A stretch of DNA of 14,238 nucleotides from DAOTUB01 sp034437455 (GTDB taxonomy: Bacteria > Chloroflexota > Anaerolineae > B4-G1). The number at the start of each line of letters is the position of its first letter. Positions within the stretch are counted from its first letter, which is position 1. The stretch covers positions 1-14,238 of the forward strand of contig DAOTUB010000116.1 in the NCBI GenBank assembly GCA_034437455.1, in the 5' to 3' direction. The notes under the pieces are model-generated. The model saw nothing but the letters and a program-made list of their open reading frames with translations. It ran no database searches and had not been told where the DNA came from. The translations under genes and the position numbers were made by a program. Shown in pieces: positions 7,178 to 13,877 of this stretch.

Positions 7178-8122
7178 ATGCCTCGATATTGGGTGATTGC
7201 TCCGTATCACGCCGACCAGCCTGAGGACTGGCAAAAGGTCTGGGATTTCGACTTGCAGAATGGAATCATCTCAATTGGCTGGAGAGAGCTTGAAGATGTC
7301 TCGAAGCTTTCTAAGCAAGAGTTGTCAGTAGTGGTCCAAGATGCATATCCAGATAAACCAGTGAACATCCAGAGCCTGTACACCAATATGATTTGGAGTT
7401 TCTATCACGATGTGGAACCTGGCGATGTTATCGTAGCGAGAAAAGGGATCAAGTGCCTTGCGGCTGTAGGTGACGTTCAGGGATCCGCCTACTACGACTC
7501 TTCGAAAGCAGTGGAAGCTGTTGGTCAGGAAATCACGTATTCAAATCACCTGGATGTTCAGTGGCGTGATTCCCCTCAGAACCTTGATTATGAGAACATT
7601 GTTTTTGGAAGGATGACGTTGTATGAAATAGATGCTTCACAATACCAAGAACTTGTTGAGGGACTTGATTCCAGCAAGATCGAGGAGCGAGAAGAGGGGA
7701 TCGAAGATAAGGCTGAGTTCATCCTTGAAAAATATCTTGAAGACTTCATTGTCTCCAACTTTGACACTATATTCGGTCCAGAGCTAAGTCTTTACAGGGA
7801 TTCCAAGGGTGAGGCTGTGGGGCAACAATATAATACAGGAGAAGTCGGCGTCATCGACATCTTAGCAGAAGACCCGAGAACCAACGATATTGTTGTCATT
7901 GAGCTGAAAAAAGGACGCGAGTCGGATCGTGTGCTGGGGCAGATACTCAGGTATATGGGTTGGGTCACGGAGAACTTGGCAACAGAAAAGCAAAACGTCC
8001 GTGGAATCATAATATGCAAGGATTCAGGCCCCAAGCTACTCTACGCTCTCTCTATGGCGCGGGATGTTAGTGTAAAGTACTATGAGGTGGATTTTACCCT
8101 TCATAATGAGCTACCGCAATGA
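7178..8122 (+). CDS. EVE-like / NucS (DUF91)-type PD-(D/E)XK nuclease, putative defence protein
   Basis: Predicted DNA endonuclease, 314 aa. AGGAGG (7163-7168) supports ATG 7178. The N-terminal half (about 1-155: YWVIAPY, IISIGW, GDVIVARKG, AAVGDVQGSAYY) resembles EVE/PUA-like modules, which in several families read modified bases. The C-terminal half (about 178-263) matches the NucS/DUF91 nuclease core: GVIDILAED with Asp227, VIELKKG with Glu242 and Lys244, and Gln255 in GQILRYMGWV, giving a complete D-ExK-Q site. A base-modification sensor joined to a nuclease suggests type IV-like restriction; a DNA-repair role cannot be excluded. The gene is visibly less GC-rich than its neighbours, stands alone, and is bracketed by direct repeats, all hints of acquisition. 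Confidence 0.75.
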   Translation: MPRYWVIAPYHADQPEDWQKVWDFDLQNGIISIGWRELEDVSKLSKQELSVVVQDAYPDKPVNIQSLYTNMIWSFYHDVEPGDVIVARKGIKCLAAVGDVQGSAYYDSSKAVEAVGQEITYSNHLDVQWRDSPQNLDYENIVFGRMTLYEIDASQYQELVEGLDSSKIEEREEGIEDKAEFILEKYLEDFIVSNFDTIFGPELSLYRDSKGEAVGQQYNTGEVGVIDILAEDPRTNDIVVIELKKGRESDRVLGQILRYMGWVTENLATEKQNVRGIIICKDSGPKLLYALSMARDVSVKYYEVDFTLHNELPQ

Positions 8123-8163
8123 TCGACGATTCCTAACTCCTATTGAGAGGGCGCAGGGCGCTC

Positions 8164-8206
8164 CTCTCGTTCGCCGAAGGTCTCTGACCGAGGCGAGCGC
8201 CCCTGG
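8164..8206 (+). repeat. 43-bp direct repeat, right copy, within a larger hairpin
   Basis: Near-identical to 7061-7103. Here it is extended: GGGCGCTCCTCTCG (8156-8168 region) pairs with CGAGGCGAGCGCCC (to about 8201) at 12 of 14 positions. A following inverted partial copy (TTCGGTCAGGAGACCT, about 8210-8225) can pair with AGGTCTCTGACCGA in the repeat. It lies 41 bases after the nuclease stop and before the MmgE/PrpD start, and explains the false N-terminal extension of that gene. Confidence 0.85.
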
Positions 8207-8255
8207 GCTTCGGTCAGGAGACCTCGCCCAACGGGGGGGAAGGCATCCTCAAATA

Positions 8256-9581
8256 ATGCAGACCATTGACTTTATCCACGATCTGACCTGGGCCGAGACG
8301 CCGCCCGACGTGCAGCACGCGGCGGCTCGCTGCCTGCTCGATCTGATCGGTACACTGATCGCCGGACGGGCCACCGAGTTGAGCCGCATCGCGCGAGACG
8401 CGGCGGCGGCCGTCTACGGCGGGGACGAGGCCACACTGCTGCTCGATGGGCGGCGGGCGAGCGCGCCGGGAGCGGCGCTGGCCAATGGCATGACCATCGA
8501 CGCGCTGGACGTACACGACGGCTATCGCCGGGCAAAGGGACACGCCGGCGTGAACGTCTTCCCGGCAGCGGTGGCGATGGGCGAGGTCGCGGGTTGGCGC
8601 GGTGAGGACTTTGCGACAGCACTGGTGGTCGGCTACGAGGTTGCGCTGCGGGCCGGAGTGGCATTGCATCGCACCGCTGCTGACTACCACACCTCCGGTG
8701 CGTGGGGGGCGCTGGGCGCGGCGGCAGTGACGGCCCGCGCGTTGGGCCTGGATTCGGCCCAGACCCGTCATGCCCTGGGCATCGCCGAATACCACGGCCC
8801 CCGCTCGCCAATGATGCGCTGCATCGACCATCCCACCATGCTCAAGGACGGCTCCGGCTGGGGCAGCATGACCGGCGTGCTGGCCGGGTGGCTGGCGGCG
8901 GCGGGTTTCACGGGAGCGCCGGCGCTCACGGTGGAAAGCGACGACGTCGCTTCCGTGTGGGCCGACCTCGGCCAGACCTGGCTGATGCGCGATCTCTATT
9001 TCAAGCCCTACGCCTGCTGTCGTTGGGCGCAGCCAGCCGTCGAGGGCGCGCGTGCCCTCGTCGCCGAGCATCGTCTCGCGCCCGCAGACGTCGCCAGGAT
9101 CGTGGTGCATACGTTCGAGGCGGCGACCCATCTCACCGTGTCCCGCCCCGCCAACACGGAGCAGGCGCAATACAGCCTGCCCTACCCGGTGGCGGCGGCT
9201 CTGGCGAGTGGGGATGGGCGGCTCGATCCGGGACAGATGACGGCTCCGCGCATTTTTGACGCGACTGTGTTGCATCTGGCCGACAAGGTCACGATGGCGG
9301 TGGATGGATCGCTGGAGGCGCGTTTCCCCGCCGAGGCGTTGGCGCGGGTCGTTATCTATGGCGCGGATGGGAGTCGTTTTGAGTCGGGAATCTGCGGCGC
9401 GCGCGGCGACCCGGACGATCCGTTGAGCGACGCCGAGCTGACGGACAAGTTCAACCGTCTGGCCAGCGCCCATCTCGCCGCCGACCGCGTGGACGCGCTG
9501 CGCGGGGCCTGTTGGGGCTGTGCGGAGCTTGATGACGTGCGGTGGTTGGTGACGTTGTTGGGACAGCCGCCTGATAAGTAG
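8256..9581 (+). CDS. MmgE/PrpD family protein
   Basis: Member of the family that includes 2-methylcitrate dehydratase (PrpD), MmgE and cis-aconitate decarboxylase, 441 aa, the normal family length. I choose ATG 8256: the open frame begins at 8082, but residues before 8256 are translated repeat and nuclease 3' end. Motifs include DALDVHDGYRRAKGHAGVNVFPA (82-104), YHTSGAWGALGAAA (144-157), KDGSGWGSMTGVLAGW (197-212) and KPYACCRWAQPAVEGA (250-265). The last motif usually reads ...CRxxH...D; here Gln259-Pro stands where the His is expected, so the substrate may differ from PrpD. No methylcitrate synthase or lyase gene is nearby, so the pathway is not assigned. Confidence 0.88.
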   Translation: MQTIDFIHDLTWAETPPDVQHAAARCLLDLIGTLIAGRATELSRIARDAAAAVYGGDEATLLLDGRRASAPGAALANGMTIDALDVHDGYRRAKGHAGVNVFPAAVAMGEVAGWRGEDFATALVVGYEVALRAGVALHRTAADYHTSGAWGALGAAAVTARALGLDSAQTRHALGIAEYHGPRSPMMRCIDHPTMLKDGSGWGSMTGVLAGWLAAAGFTGAPALTVESDDVASVWADLGQTWLMRDLYFKPYACCRWAQPAVEGARALVAEHRLAPADVARIVVHTFEAATHLTVSRPANTEQAQYSLPYPVAAALASGDGRLDPGQMTAPRIFDATVLHLADKVTMAVDGSLEARFPAEALARVVIYGADGSRFESGICGARGDPDDPLSDAELTDKFNRLASAHLAADRVDALRGACWGCAELDDVRWLVTLLGQPPDK

Positions 9582-9611
9582 TTGGACGGTATTCAAACGG
9601 GAAAGAGTAGT

Positions 9612-10454
9612 ATGAAGCGTAGGGTTTCGCTGGCGATTGTAGCATTCATGACTATGACCACATTGGCGTGGGGTCTAACTGGGTGTCTCGCCACCGAGGG
9701 GCGAGAGACGATGCTCGTCCCGGCCGGCGAGTTCCAGATGGGCTGCGACGATAGCAACTCCAACGAGAATTGCTACGGCGACGAACAACCGCTGCACACT
9801 GTCTACCTGGACGCATACACTATAGACAAATGCGAGGTGACCAATGCCCAGTATGCCGAGTTTCTGAACGCGATGGGCAACCAGGAAGAGGGGGAGCGCA
9901 CCTGGCTGGATGCCGATGCCCCCAATGTGCATATCCACGAGAGCGGTGGTGCCTGGCAGGCGGATGTCGGGTACGAGGATCACCCGGTGATCGAGGTGAC
10001 TTGGTACGGTGCGGCGGCTTACTGTGAGTGGGTAGGGGGGAGATTGCCCACCGAGGCGGAGTGGGAGTACGCGGTGCGGGGCAGCAGCGACACACGCATG
10101 TACCCCTGGGGGAACGAGGAGCCCGATTGTTCGCGGTTGAACTACCACGATGACGCGGACCGCTGCGTGGGCAGCTACCCCAGCGGAGCCAGTCCTTACG
10201 GGGCGTTGGATATGGCGGGCAACGTCTGGGAGTGGGTGGACGACTGGTATCAGAGTGATTACTATGACGTCTCACCGTACAGTAACCCATCTGGCCCCGA
10301 CAGCGGCGCGTTTAAGGTGCTTCGCGGGGGCGGCTGGCTCTATCGTTGGAACTCTGTCCGCGTGGCGTACCGCAGTTGCCCCAGCCCCGGCTACCCGTAC
10401 TTTAGCAACCTCTACCTCGGGTTTCGGTGTGCTGGCGTTGCACCAGAAGAATAG
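9612..10454 (+). CDS. Lipoprotein with formylglycine-generating-enzyme (SUMF1) fold, non-oxidase
   Basis: Predicted surface lipoprotein, 280 aa from ATG 9612; the TTG at 9582 would spoil the signal peptide. Signal with basic MKRR, hydrophobic core and lipobox LTGC (Cys25). The SUMF1/FGE domain spans about 33-274: MLVPAGEFQMGC (34-45), KCEVTNAQYAEFLN (73-86), RLPTEAEWEYA (144-154), GALDMAGNVWEW (197-208), RGGGW (238-242), LGFRCAG (269-275). Human FGE uses Cys336 and Cys341 (CYRYRCAARS); the equivalent stretch here reads WNSVRVAYRS (246-255) with no cysteine at either place, so sulfatase activation is unlikely. Such domains often serve binding or scaffold roles. Not evidently in an operon with its neighbours. 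Confidence 0.88.
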   Translation: MKRRVSLAIVAFMTMTTLAWGLTGCLATEGRETMLVPAGEFQMGCDDSNSNENCYGDEQPLHTVYLDAYTIDKCEVTNAQYAEFLNAMGNQEEGERTWLDADAPNVHIHESGGAWQADVGYEDHPVIEVTWYGAAAYCEWVGGRLPTEAEWEYAVRGSSDTRMYPWGNEEPDCSRLNYHDDADRCVGSYPSGASPYGALDMAGNVWEWVDDWYQSDYYDVSPYSNPSGPDSGAFKVLRGGGWLYRWNSVRVAYRSCPSPGYPYFSNLYLGFRCAGVAPEE

Positions 10455-10455
10455 A

Positions 10456-10495
10456 GGCCAGGTCTGTCCTGGTCGAGTTCCGTCGAGTCCTGGCC
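10456..10495. terminator. Weak hairpin after the SUMF1-like gene
   Basis: GGCCAGG (10456-10462) and CCTGGCC (10489-10495) are a perfect 7-bp inverted repeat starting two bases after the stop. The loop is long and no T-run follows, so a terminator role is only suggested by position. The rest of the gap to 10579 shows nothing recognisable. Confidence 0.3.
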
Positions 10496-10579
10496 AAATG
10501 ATGAATATGGTATTCAAACAGTTGGTGTGCGATAGAGGTAGCGCCGCATAGCCGTTGGACGGCTGGAGATGGAAGAAAT

Positions 10580-11059
10580 ATGAAATCATCACAAAGTAAG
10601 CGACGAAAGCGTCGTCTTCGGAAGCGAGACGCAGCCGCGCTCTTGAATCGGAGAGTACGGCAGCGGTTTCCCGATCAAAAGTTGGTCGTGGGAGCAGAGT
10701 GCGATGGCGTCAAAATGTCAGAAGTAATGAAAGAATTTATTGCGCCCTATCGTGAATTCGCGGACACGGACGAAGCATTTCGCAAGTTGCTGGCGACGGC
10801 GATTATTGCCTGGAATACGGCTTTATTTTCTGCCCAAGAGAGAAAGGCGCATCTCGAAAAGGCACTTGAAGCCTTTCCTGAAGAAGTGCGAGCAGATGGG
10901 AGGGCGATCATAAGCGAATTTATGGAACGGAAAGACAGATATTTTTCAGAGTACAAACGGATGATCATAGACTATGAGGTCACGGATCTGGGAGAGGATT
11001 TTCATCTGGCTGTTGTCTCTACGGCTGATGAATTTGGAAAGGTAAAACGTACTGATTGA
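10580..11059 (+). CDS. Hypothetical protein, very basic N-terminus
   Basis: I do not recognise this 159-aa protein. ATG 10580 has GGAAGA-like purines about 6 bases before it. Residues 1-30 are strongly basic (KRRKRRLRKR at 7-16), suggesting nucleic-acid or ribosome contact, or a cytoplasmic membrane-proximal segment. Residues 45-150 look mostly helical (SEVMKEFIAPYREF, EAFRKLLATAIIAWNTALF, KAHLEKALEAF, AIISEFMERKDRYFSEYKRMI) and soluble, with no transmembrane segment or metal motif. The gene is less GC-rich than the methyltransferase gene that starts 39 bases later; its own Shine-Dalgarno and codon pattern make it likely real, but no function is offered. Confidence 0.65.
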   Translation: MKSSQSKRRKRRLRKRDAAALLNRRVRQRFPDQKLVVGAECDGVKMSEVMKEFIAPYREFADTDEAFRKLLATAIIAWNTALFSAQERKAHLEKALEAFPEEVRADGRAIISEFMERKDRYFSEYKRMIIDYEVTDLGEDFHLAVVSTADEFGKVKRTD

Positions 11060-11098
11060 GATGGACTATTCCAGAATCAATGGAGGAGATTAAACGTT

Positions 11099-11938
11099 AT
11101 GGAAACAATTCTCAAAGGAACAAAGAGCGCCGTCCGCATCGCGCCTGACCGCCCGACAGTGCTCATCGGCGAGCGCATCAATCCTACCGGGCGCGAGCGG
11201 CTGGCGGCCGAATTCATCGCTGGCAACGTCGAGATCGTCAAGGACGAGGCGGCGGCCCAGGTCGCCGATGGCGCCGATGTGATCGACGTGAACGTGGGCG
11301 CGGTCGATGTAGATCAGACAGTCCTCCTGCCCCGCGCCGTAGAGATGGCGCAGGAGGTGGTAGAGGCACCCCTCAGCATCGACACGGCAGACCCCGACGC
11401 TCTGGCCGCTGCGTTGGAGGTCTATCGAGGCAAGCCGCTGGTCAACTCGGTCAACGGCGAGGAGAAAAACTTGAGCCGAGTGCTGCCGCTGGTAGCCGAG
11501 CACGGAGCGGCCGTCATCGGTCTGTGTATGGACGACGACGGCGTCTCCCACGACCCGCAGAAGCGACTGGAGATCGCCTGCAAGATCGTCGAGCGAGCCG
11601 AGGCCTTGGGCATCCCCCGCGAGGACGTGCTGATTGATTGCCTGTGCTTGGCCGTCAGCACCGATGCCAGAGCCGCGTCAATCACGCTGGAAGCCATCCG
11701 TCTGGTCAGGGACGAGCTGGGCGTCAACATGACGCTGGGCGCCAGCAACGTCTCCTTCGGCCTGCCGGACCGCGAGGTGATCAACAGGGCATTTCTGGCC
11801 ATGGCGATTCGGGAGGGCGTCAACGCTCCCATCGCCAACGCGGCTCACGTCCGAGAGGCCGTCCTGGCGACGGATGTGCTCCTGGGACGAGACGAATTTG
11901 CAATGAGCTACATCAAGAACTATCGCAAAAGGCAGTAG
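11099..11938 (+). CDS. Methyltetrahydrofolate:corrinoid methyltransferase (MtgA/AcsE-like)
   Basis: Cytoplasmic pterin-binding TIM-barrel enzyme, 279 aa, which moves a methyl group between a corrinoid protein and tetrahydrofolate. GGAGGA (11082-11087) precedes ATG 11099. Family motifs: VLIGERINPTGRE (21-33), ADVIDVNVGA (59-68), PLSIDTADPDAL (91-102), GKPLVNSVNGEE (111-122), DVLIDCLCLAVSTD (176-189), LGASNVSFGLPDRE (213-226), with Asn216 in the folate-contacting SNVSFG loop. It lacks the B12 domains of MetH, so it needs a separate corrinoid partner, which is the next gene. In glycine-betaine demethylation MtgA does this step; in acetogens AcsE does a related one. The window does not settle which, so no symbol is assigned. 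Confidence 0.9.
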   Translation: METILKGTKSAVRIAPDRPTVLIGERINPTGRERLAAEFIAGNVEIVKDEAAAQVADGADVIDVNVGAVDVDQTVLLPRAVEMAQEVVEAPLSIDTADPDALAAALEVYRGKPLVNSVNGEEKNLSRVLPLVAEHGAAVIGLCMDDDGVSHDPQKRLEIACKIVERAEALGIPREDVLIDCLCLAVSTDARAASITLEAIRLVRDELGVNMTLGASNVSFGLPDREVINRAFLAMAIREGVNAPIANAAHVREAVLATDVLLGRDEFAMSYIKNYRKRQ

Positions 11939-11939
11939 G

Positions 11940-12113
11940 ATTGGTAGACTGGTGCATTGGTAGTGAGAGACGAATGCCTAATCTACCAATCTATAGCAAT
12001 TCCCGTTATGGGAAAAAACGAGAGTTGTAGCCGCGATTTCTATATCGCGAAGGATGCTTCATGTGGCAAAATGCACGCGCTATGGAAAGCGCGGCTACAA
12101 AACGGGAATTGCT
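11940..12113. repeat. Palindromic element between methyltransferase and corrinoid-protein genes
   Basis: The 225-base gap between two genes that are usually adjacent holds a nested inverted-repeat element. Outer: AGCAATTCCCGTT (11995-12007) and AACGGGAATTGCT (12101-12113), perfect 13 bp. Next: TTGTAGCCGCG (12025-12035) and CGCGGCTACAA (12090-12100), perfect 11 bp. Inside: CGCGAT/ATCGCG (12032-12037, 12044-12049) and CGCGCT/AGCGCG (12076-12081, 12088-12093). A separate 9-bp pair ATTGGTAGA (11940-11948) and TCTACCAAT (11982-11990) precedes it, with further ACCAATCTACCAG-type copies at 12115-12145. It has no coding capacity and looks like a MITE. Confidence 0.8.
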
Positions 12114-12163
12114 GACCAATCTACCAGTTTTCCAATTTACCAATATACCGGGAGGTAGAGACA

Positions 12164-12808
12164 ATGAGCGACATACTTGAACAAATGGCAGATAAGCTGT
12201 ACGACGGTGAGGACGAGGCGGTTGCTGAATTGACGCAAAAGGCGCTCGACGGAGGAATGATGGCCGAGGAGGTACTCAAGGGCGGTCTTCTCGCCGGGAT
12301 GGACCAGGTTGGCGTGGATTTTCGGGCCGGCGATTTGTTCGTGCCGGAGGTGCTCATCGCCGCCCGCGCGATGCACGCCGGCATGGACGTCCTGCGCCCG
12401 CTGTTGGCCGAGGGCGAAACAACCTCGATGGGCAAGGTCCTGATGGGAACCGTGTCGGGCGACTTGCACGACATTGGCAAGAACCTGGTGGGCATGATGC
12501 TGGAAGGCGGCGGCTTTGAGGTCGTTGACCTGGGCAGTGACATCCCACCCGAAGAGTTTGCCGAGGCTGTCAGAAAGGAGCAGCCAGACGTGGTCGGAAT
12601 GTCGGCCTTGCTGACCACCACCATGCCGAGTATGAAGGATACCCTGGAAGCGATAGAGGACGCGGGCGTGCGTGAGCAGGTCAAGATCATCATCGGCGGC
12701 GCGCCGGTCACCCAGGCCTTTGCCGATAAAATCGGCGTGGACGGTTATGCGCCGGACGCTGCCTCGGCGGTCGAACTGGCGCGCTCGCTGGTGGAAAGAA
12801 AAGAGTGA
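12164..12808 (+). CDS. Corrinoid (B12-binding) protein of a methyltransferase system, MtgC/MtbC-like
   Basis: Small cobalamin protein, 214 aa, that carries the methyl group between a substrate methyltransferase and the folate-dependent one encoded upstream. GGGAGGT (12150-12156) supports ATG 12164. The cap domain (about 1-88) has the family's LxxGLLAGMDQVGVDFRAGDLFVPEVLIAARAM pattern. The Rossmann B12 domain (about 90-212) has DLHDIGKNLV (100-109) with His102 as the expected lower axial cobalt ligand, then SALLTTTMPSM (about 146-156) and IIGGAPVT. Length and domain order match MtgC, MtbC and MtaC relatives, which serve glycine betaine, methylamines or methanol, so the substrate depends on the missing first methyltransferase. 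The next gene starts one base after the stop. Confidence 0.92.
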   Translation: MSDILEQMADKLYDGEDEAVAELTQKALDGGMMAEEVLKGGLLAGMDQVGVDFRAGDLFVPEVLIAARAMHAGMDVLRPLLAEGETTSMGKVLMGTVSGDLHDIGKNLVGMMLEGGGFEVVDLGSDIPPEEFAEAVRKEQPDVVGMSALLTTTMPSMKDTLEAIEDAGVREQVKIIIGGAPVTQAFADKIGVDGYAPDAASAVELARSLVERKE

Positions 12809-12809
12809 G

Positions 12810-13877
12810 ATGTACGAATTCCGCTGGCCGACCAAGACGCTGGTAGGGCCGGGGCTGATCGAGCAGGTCGGTGAGTACGTGACGCCGCCATCCGAGGCCG
12901 GGCGGTTGCTGCTGGCGGCTCCGCGAGAGGCGTGGGCCGAGCCGCTGGCGCAGCGCATCGCCGAGCGATTGCGCAAAGCCGGTTGGGAACAAGTGGAGCT
13001 GTTCGCCGAGGTAGAGCCTAACCCCTCGTGGGAGACCGTGGCGCGGGGAACAGAGCGGGGAGAGGCGGTCGGCGCGGACGCAGTGCTCGCCGTCGGCGGT
13101 GGCAGCGTGATGGACGCCGGCAAGGTCATCGCCGAGCGGTGTGGCGCGGGTTTTCTCTGCACTGTGCCCACCACCGCCGGCACCGGCGGCGAGATTTCCC
13201 CCTGGGCCGTCATCAGCAACACCAGGACGCGCGAGAAGGACAGCGTCGTAGCCAAGCAGCCCGACGCAGCCCTGCTCGATCCAGAGCTGACGCTGAGCCT
13301 GCCGCCCCGAGTCACGCTCTTCACCGGGGTGGATGCCTTCATCCACGGGCTGGAGGCGTATCTATCCAGCGCGGCCAACGCCGTCACCGACGCCCTGGCT
13401 CTGGGCGGGATGGAGCGGATCGCCCCCAATCTGCGCGCGGCGGTGGAGCAGGGCGACGATGCGAATGACAAGCATTCGTTGGAAGCGCGCTCGGCGATGA
13501 TGGAGGGTAGCCTGCTCACCGGCGCTGCGATGCTGCACGCCGGTCTGGGGTTGATGCACGCCATCGGCAACGTCACCGGCGGGCTCTACCACGAGCTGCC
13601 TCACGGGTTGATCCTGGTGCGCTGCATGGACGCGGTGTTAGCGTTCAACGAGCCGGGAGCCAAGTTCTCCCGCATCGAGCCACTGGTCAACCGCGTGCGG
13701 GACGACGTGGAGACACTGTTTGCGGAGTTGGCCGCGCCGGACGTGGTGATCGCTGAGAGCGATCTGCCGTTGCTGGCAGAGCGGGCGGTGGCGAACGTCA
13801 ACGCCAGGACGAATCCTCGCCCCGCGACGAAGGGCGACGTCGAGGCGCTGGCGCGGCAGGCGTTCGTGGTCTGTTAA
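12810..13877 (+). CDS. Iron-containing (type III) alcohol dehydrogenase
   Basis: NAD(P)-dependent, metal-dependent alcohol dehydrogenase, 355 aa from ATG 12810; the longer frame from 12672 overlaps the corrinoid gene and is rejected. The ATG follows the previous stop by one base, so translation is probably coupled. Motifs: GGGSVMDAGK (96-105) for the nucleotide, PTTAGTGGE (120-128, usually GTGSE), then metal ligands Asp175 and His179 (GVDAFIH), His250 (LMHAIGN) and His265 (LPHG). Asn254 stands where FucO has His267, and one extra residue lies between the last two ligands. GbsB, the choline dehydrogenase of Bacillus, belongs to this family, which makes a link with quaternary amines plausible but unproven. 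Confidence 0.88.
   Translation: MYEFRWPTKTLVGPGLIEQVGEYVTPPSEAGRLLLAAPREAWAEPLAQRIAERLRKAGWEQVELFAEVEPNPSWETVARGTERGEAVGADAVLAVGGGSVMDAGKVIAERCGAGFLCTVPTTAGTGGEISPWAVISNTRTREKDSVVAKQPDAALLDPELTLSLPPRVTLFTGVDAFIHGLEAYLSSAANAVTDALALGGMERIAPNLRAAVEQGDDANDKHSLEARSAMMEGSLLTGAAMLHAGLGLMHAIGNVTGGLYHELPHGLILVRCMDAVLAFNEPGAKFSRIEPLVNRVRDDVETLFAELAAPDVVIAESDLPLLAERAVANVNARTNPRPATKGDVEALARQAFVVC

Noticed and set aside
7061..8206. CRISPR-like repeats
   Set aside because: Only two copies, spaced 1.1 kb apart with a gene between them, so not a CRISPR array.
8082..8255. N-terminal extension of the MmgE/PrpD protein
   Set aside because: These codons come from the nuclease 3' end and the 43-bp repeat; the family-like sequence starts at ATG 8256.
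8214..9596. 460-aa open frame on the - strand
   Set aside because: Arg/His/Gln-rich composition typical of antisense GC-rich shadows; the + strand carries a complete MmgE/PrpD protein.
12137..13576. 479-aa open frame on the - strand
   Set aside because: Covers both the corrinoid-protein and dehydrogenase genes, which have clear motifs; low-complexity Ser/Ala/Arg-rich translation.
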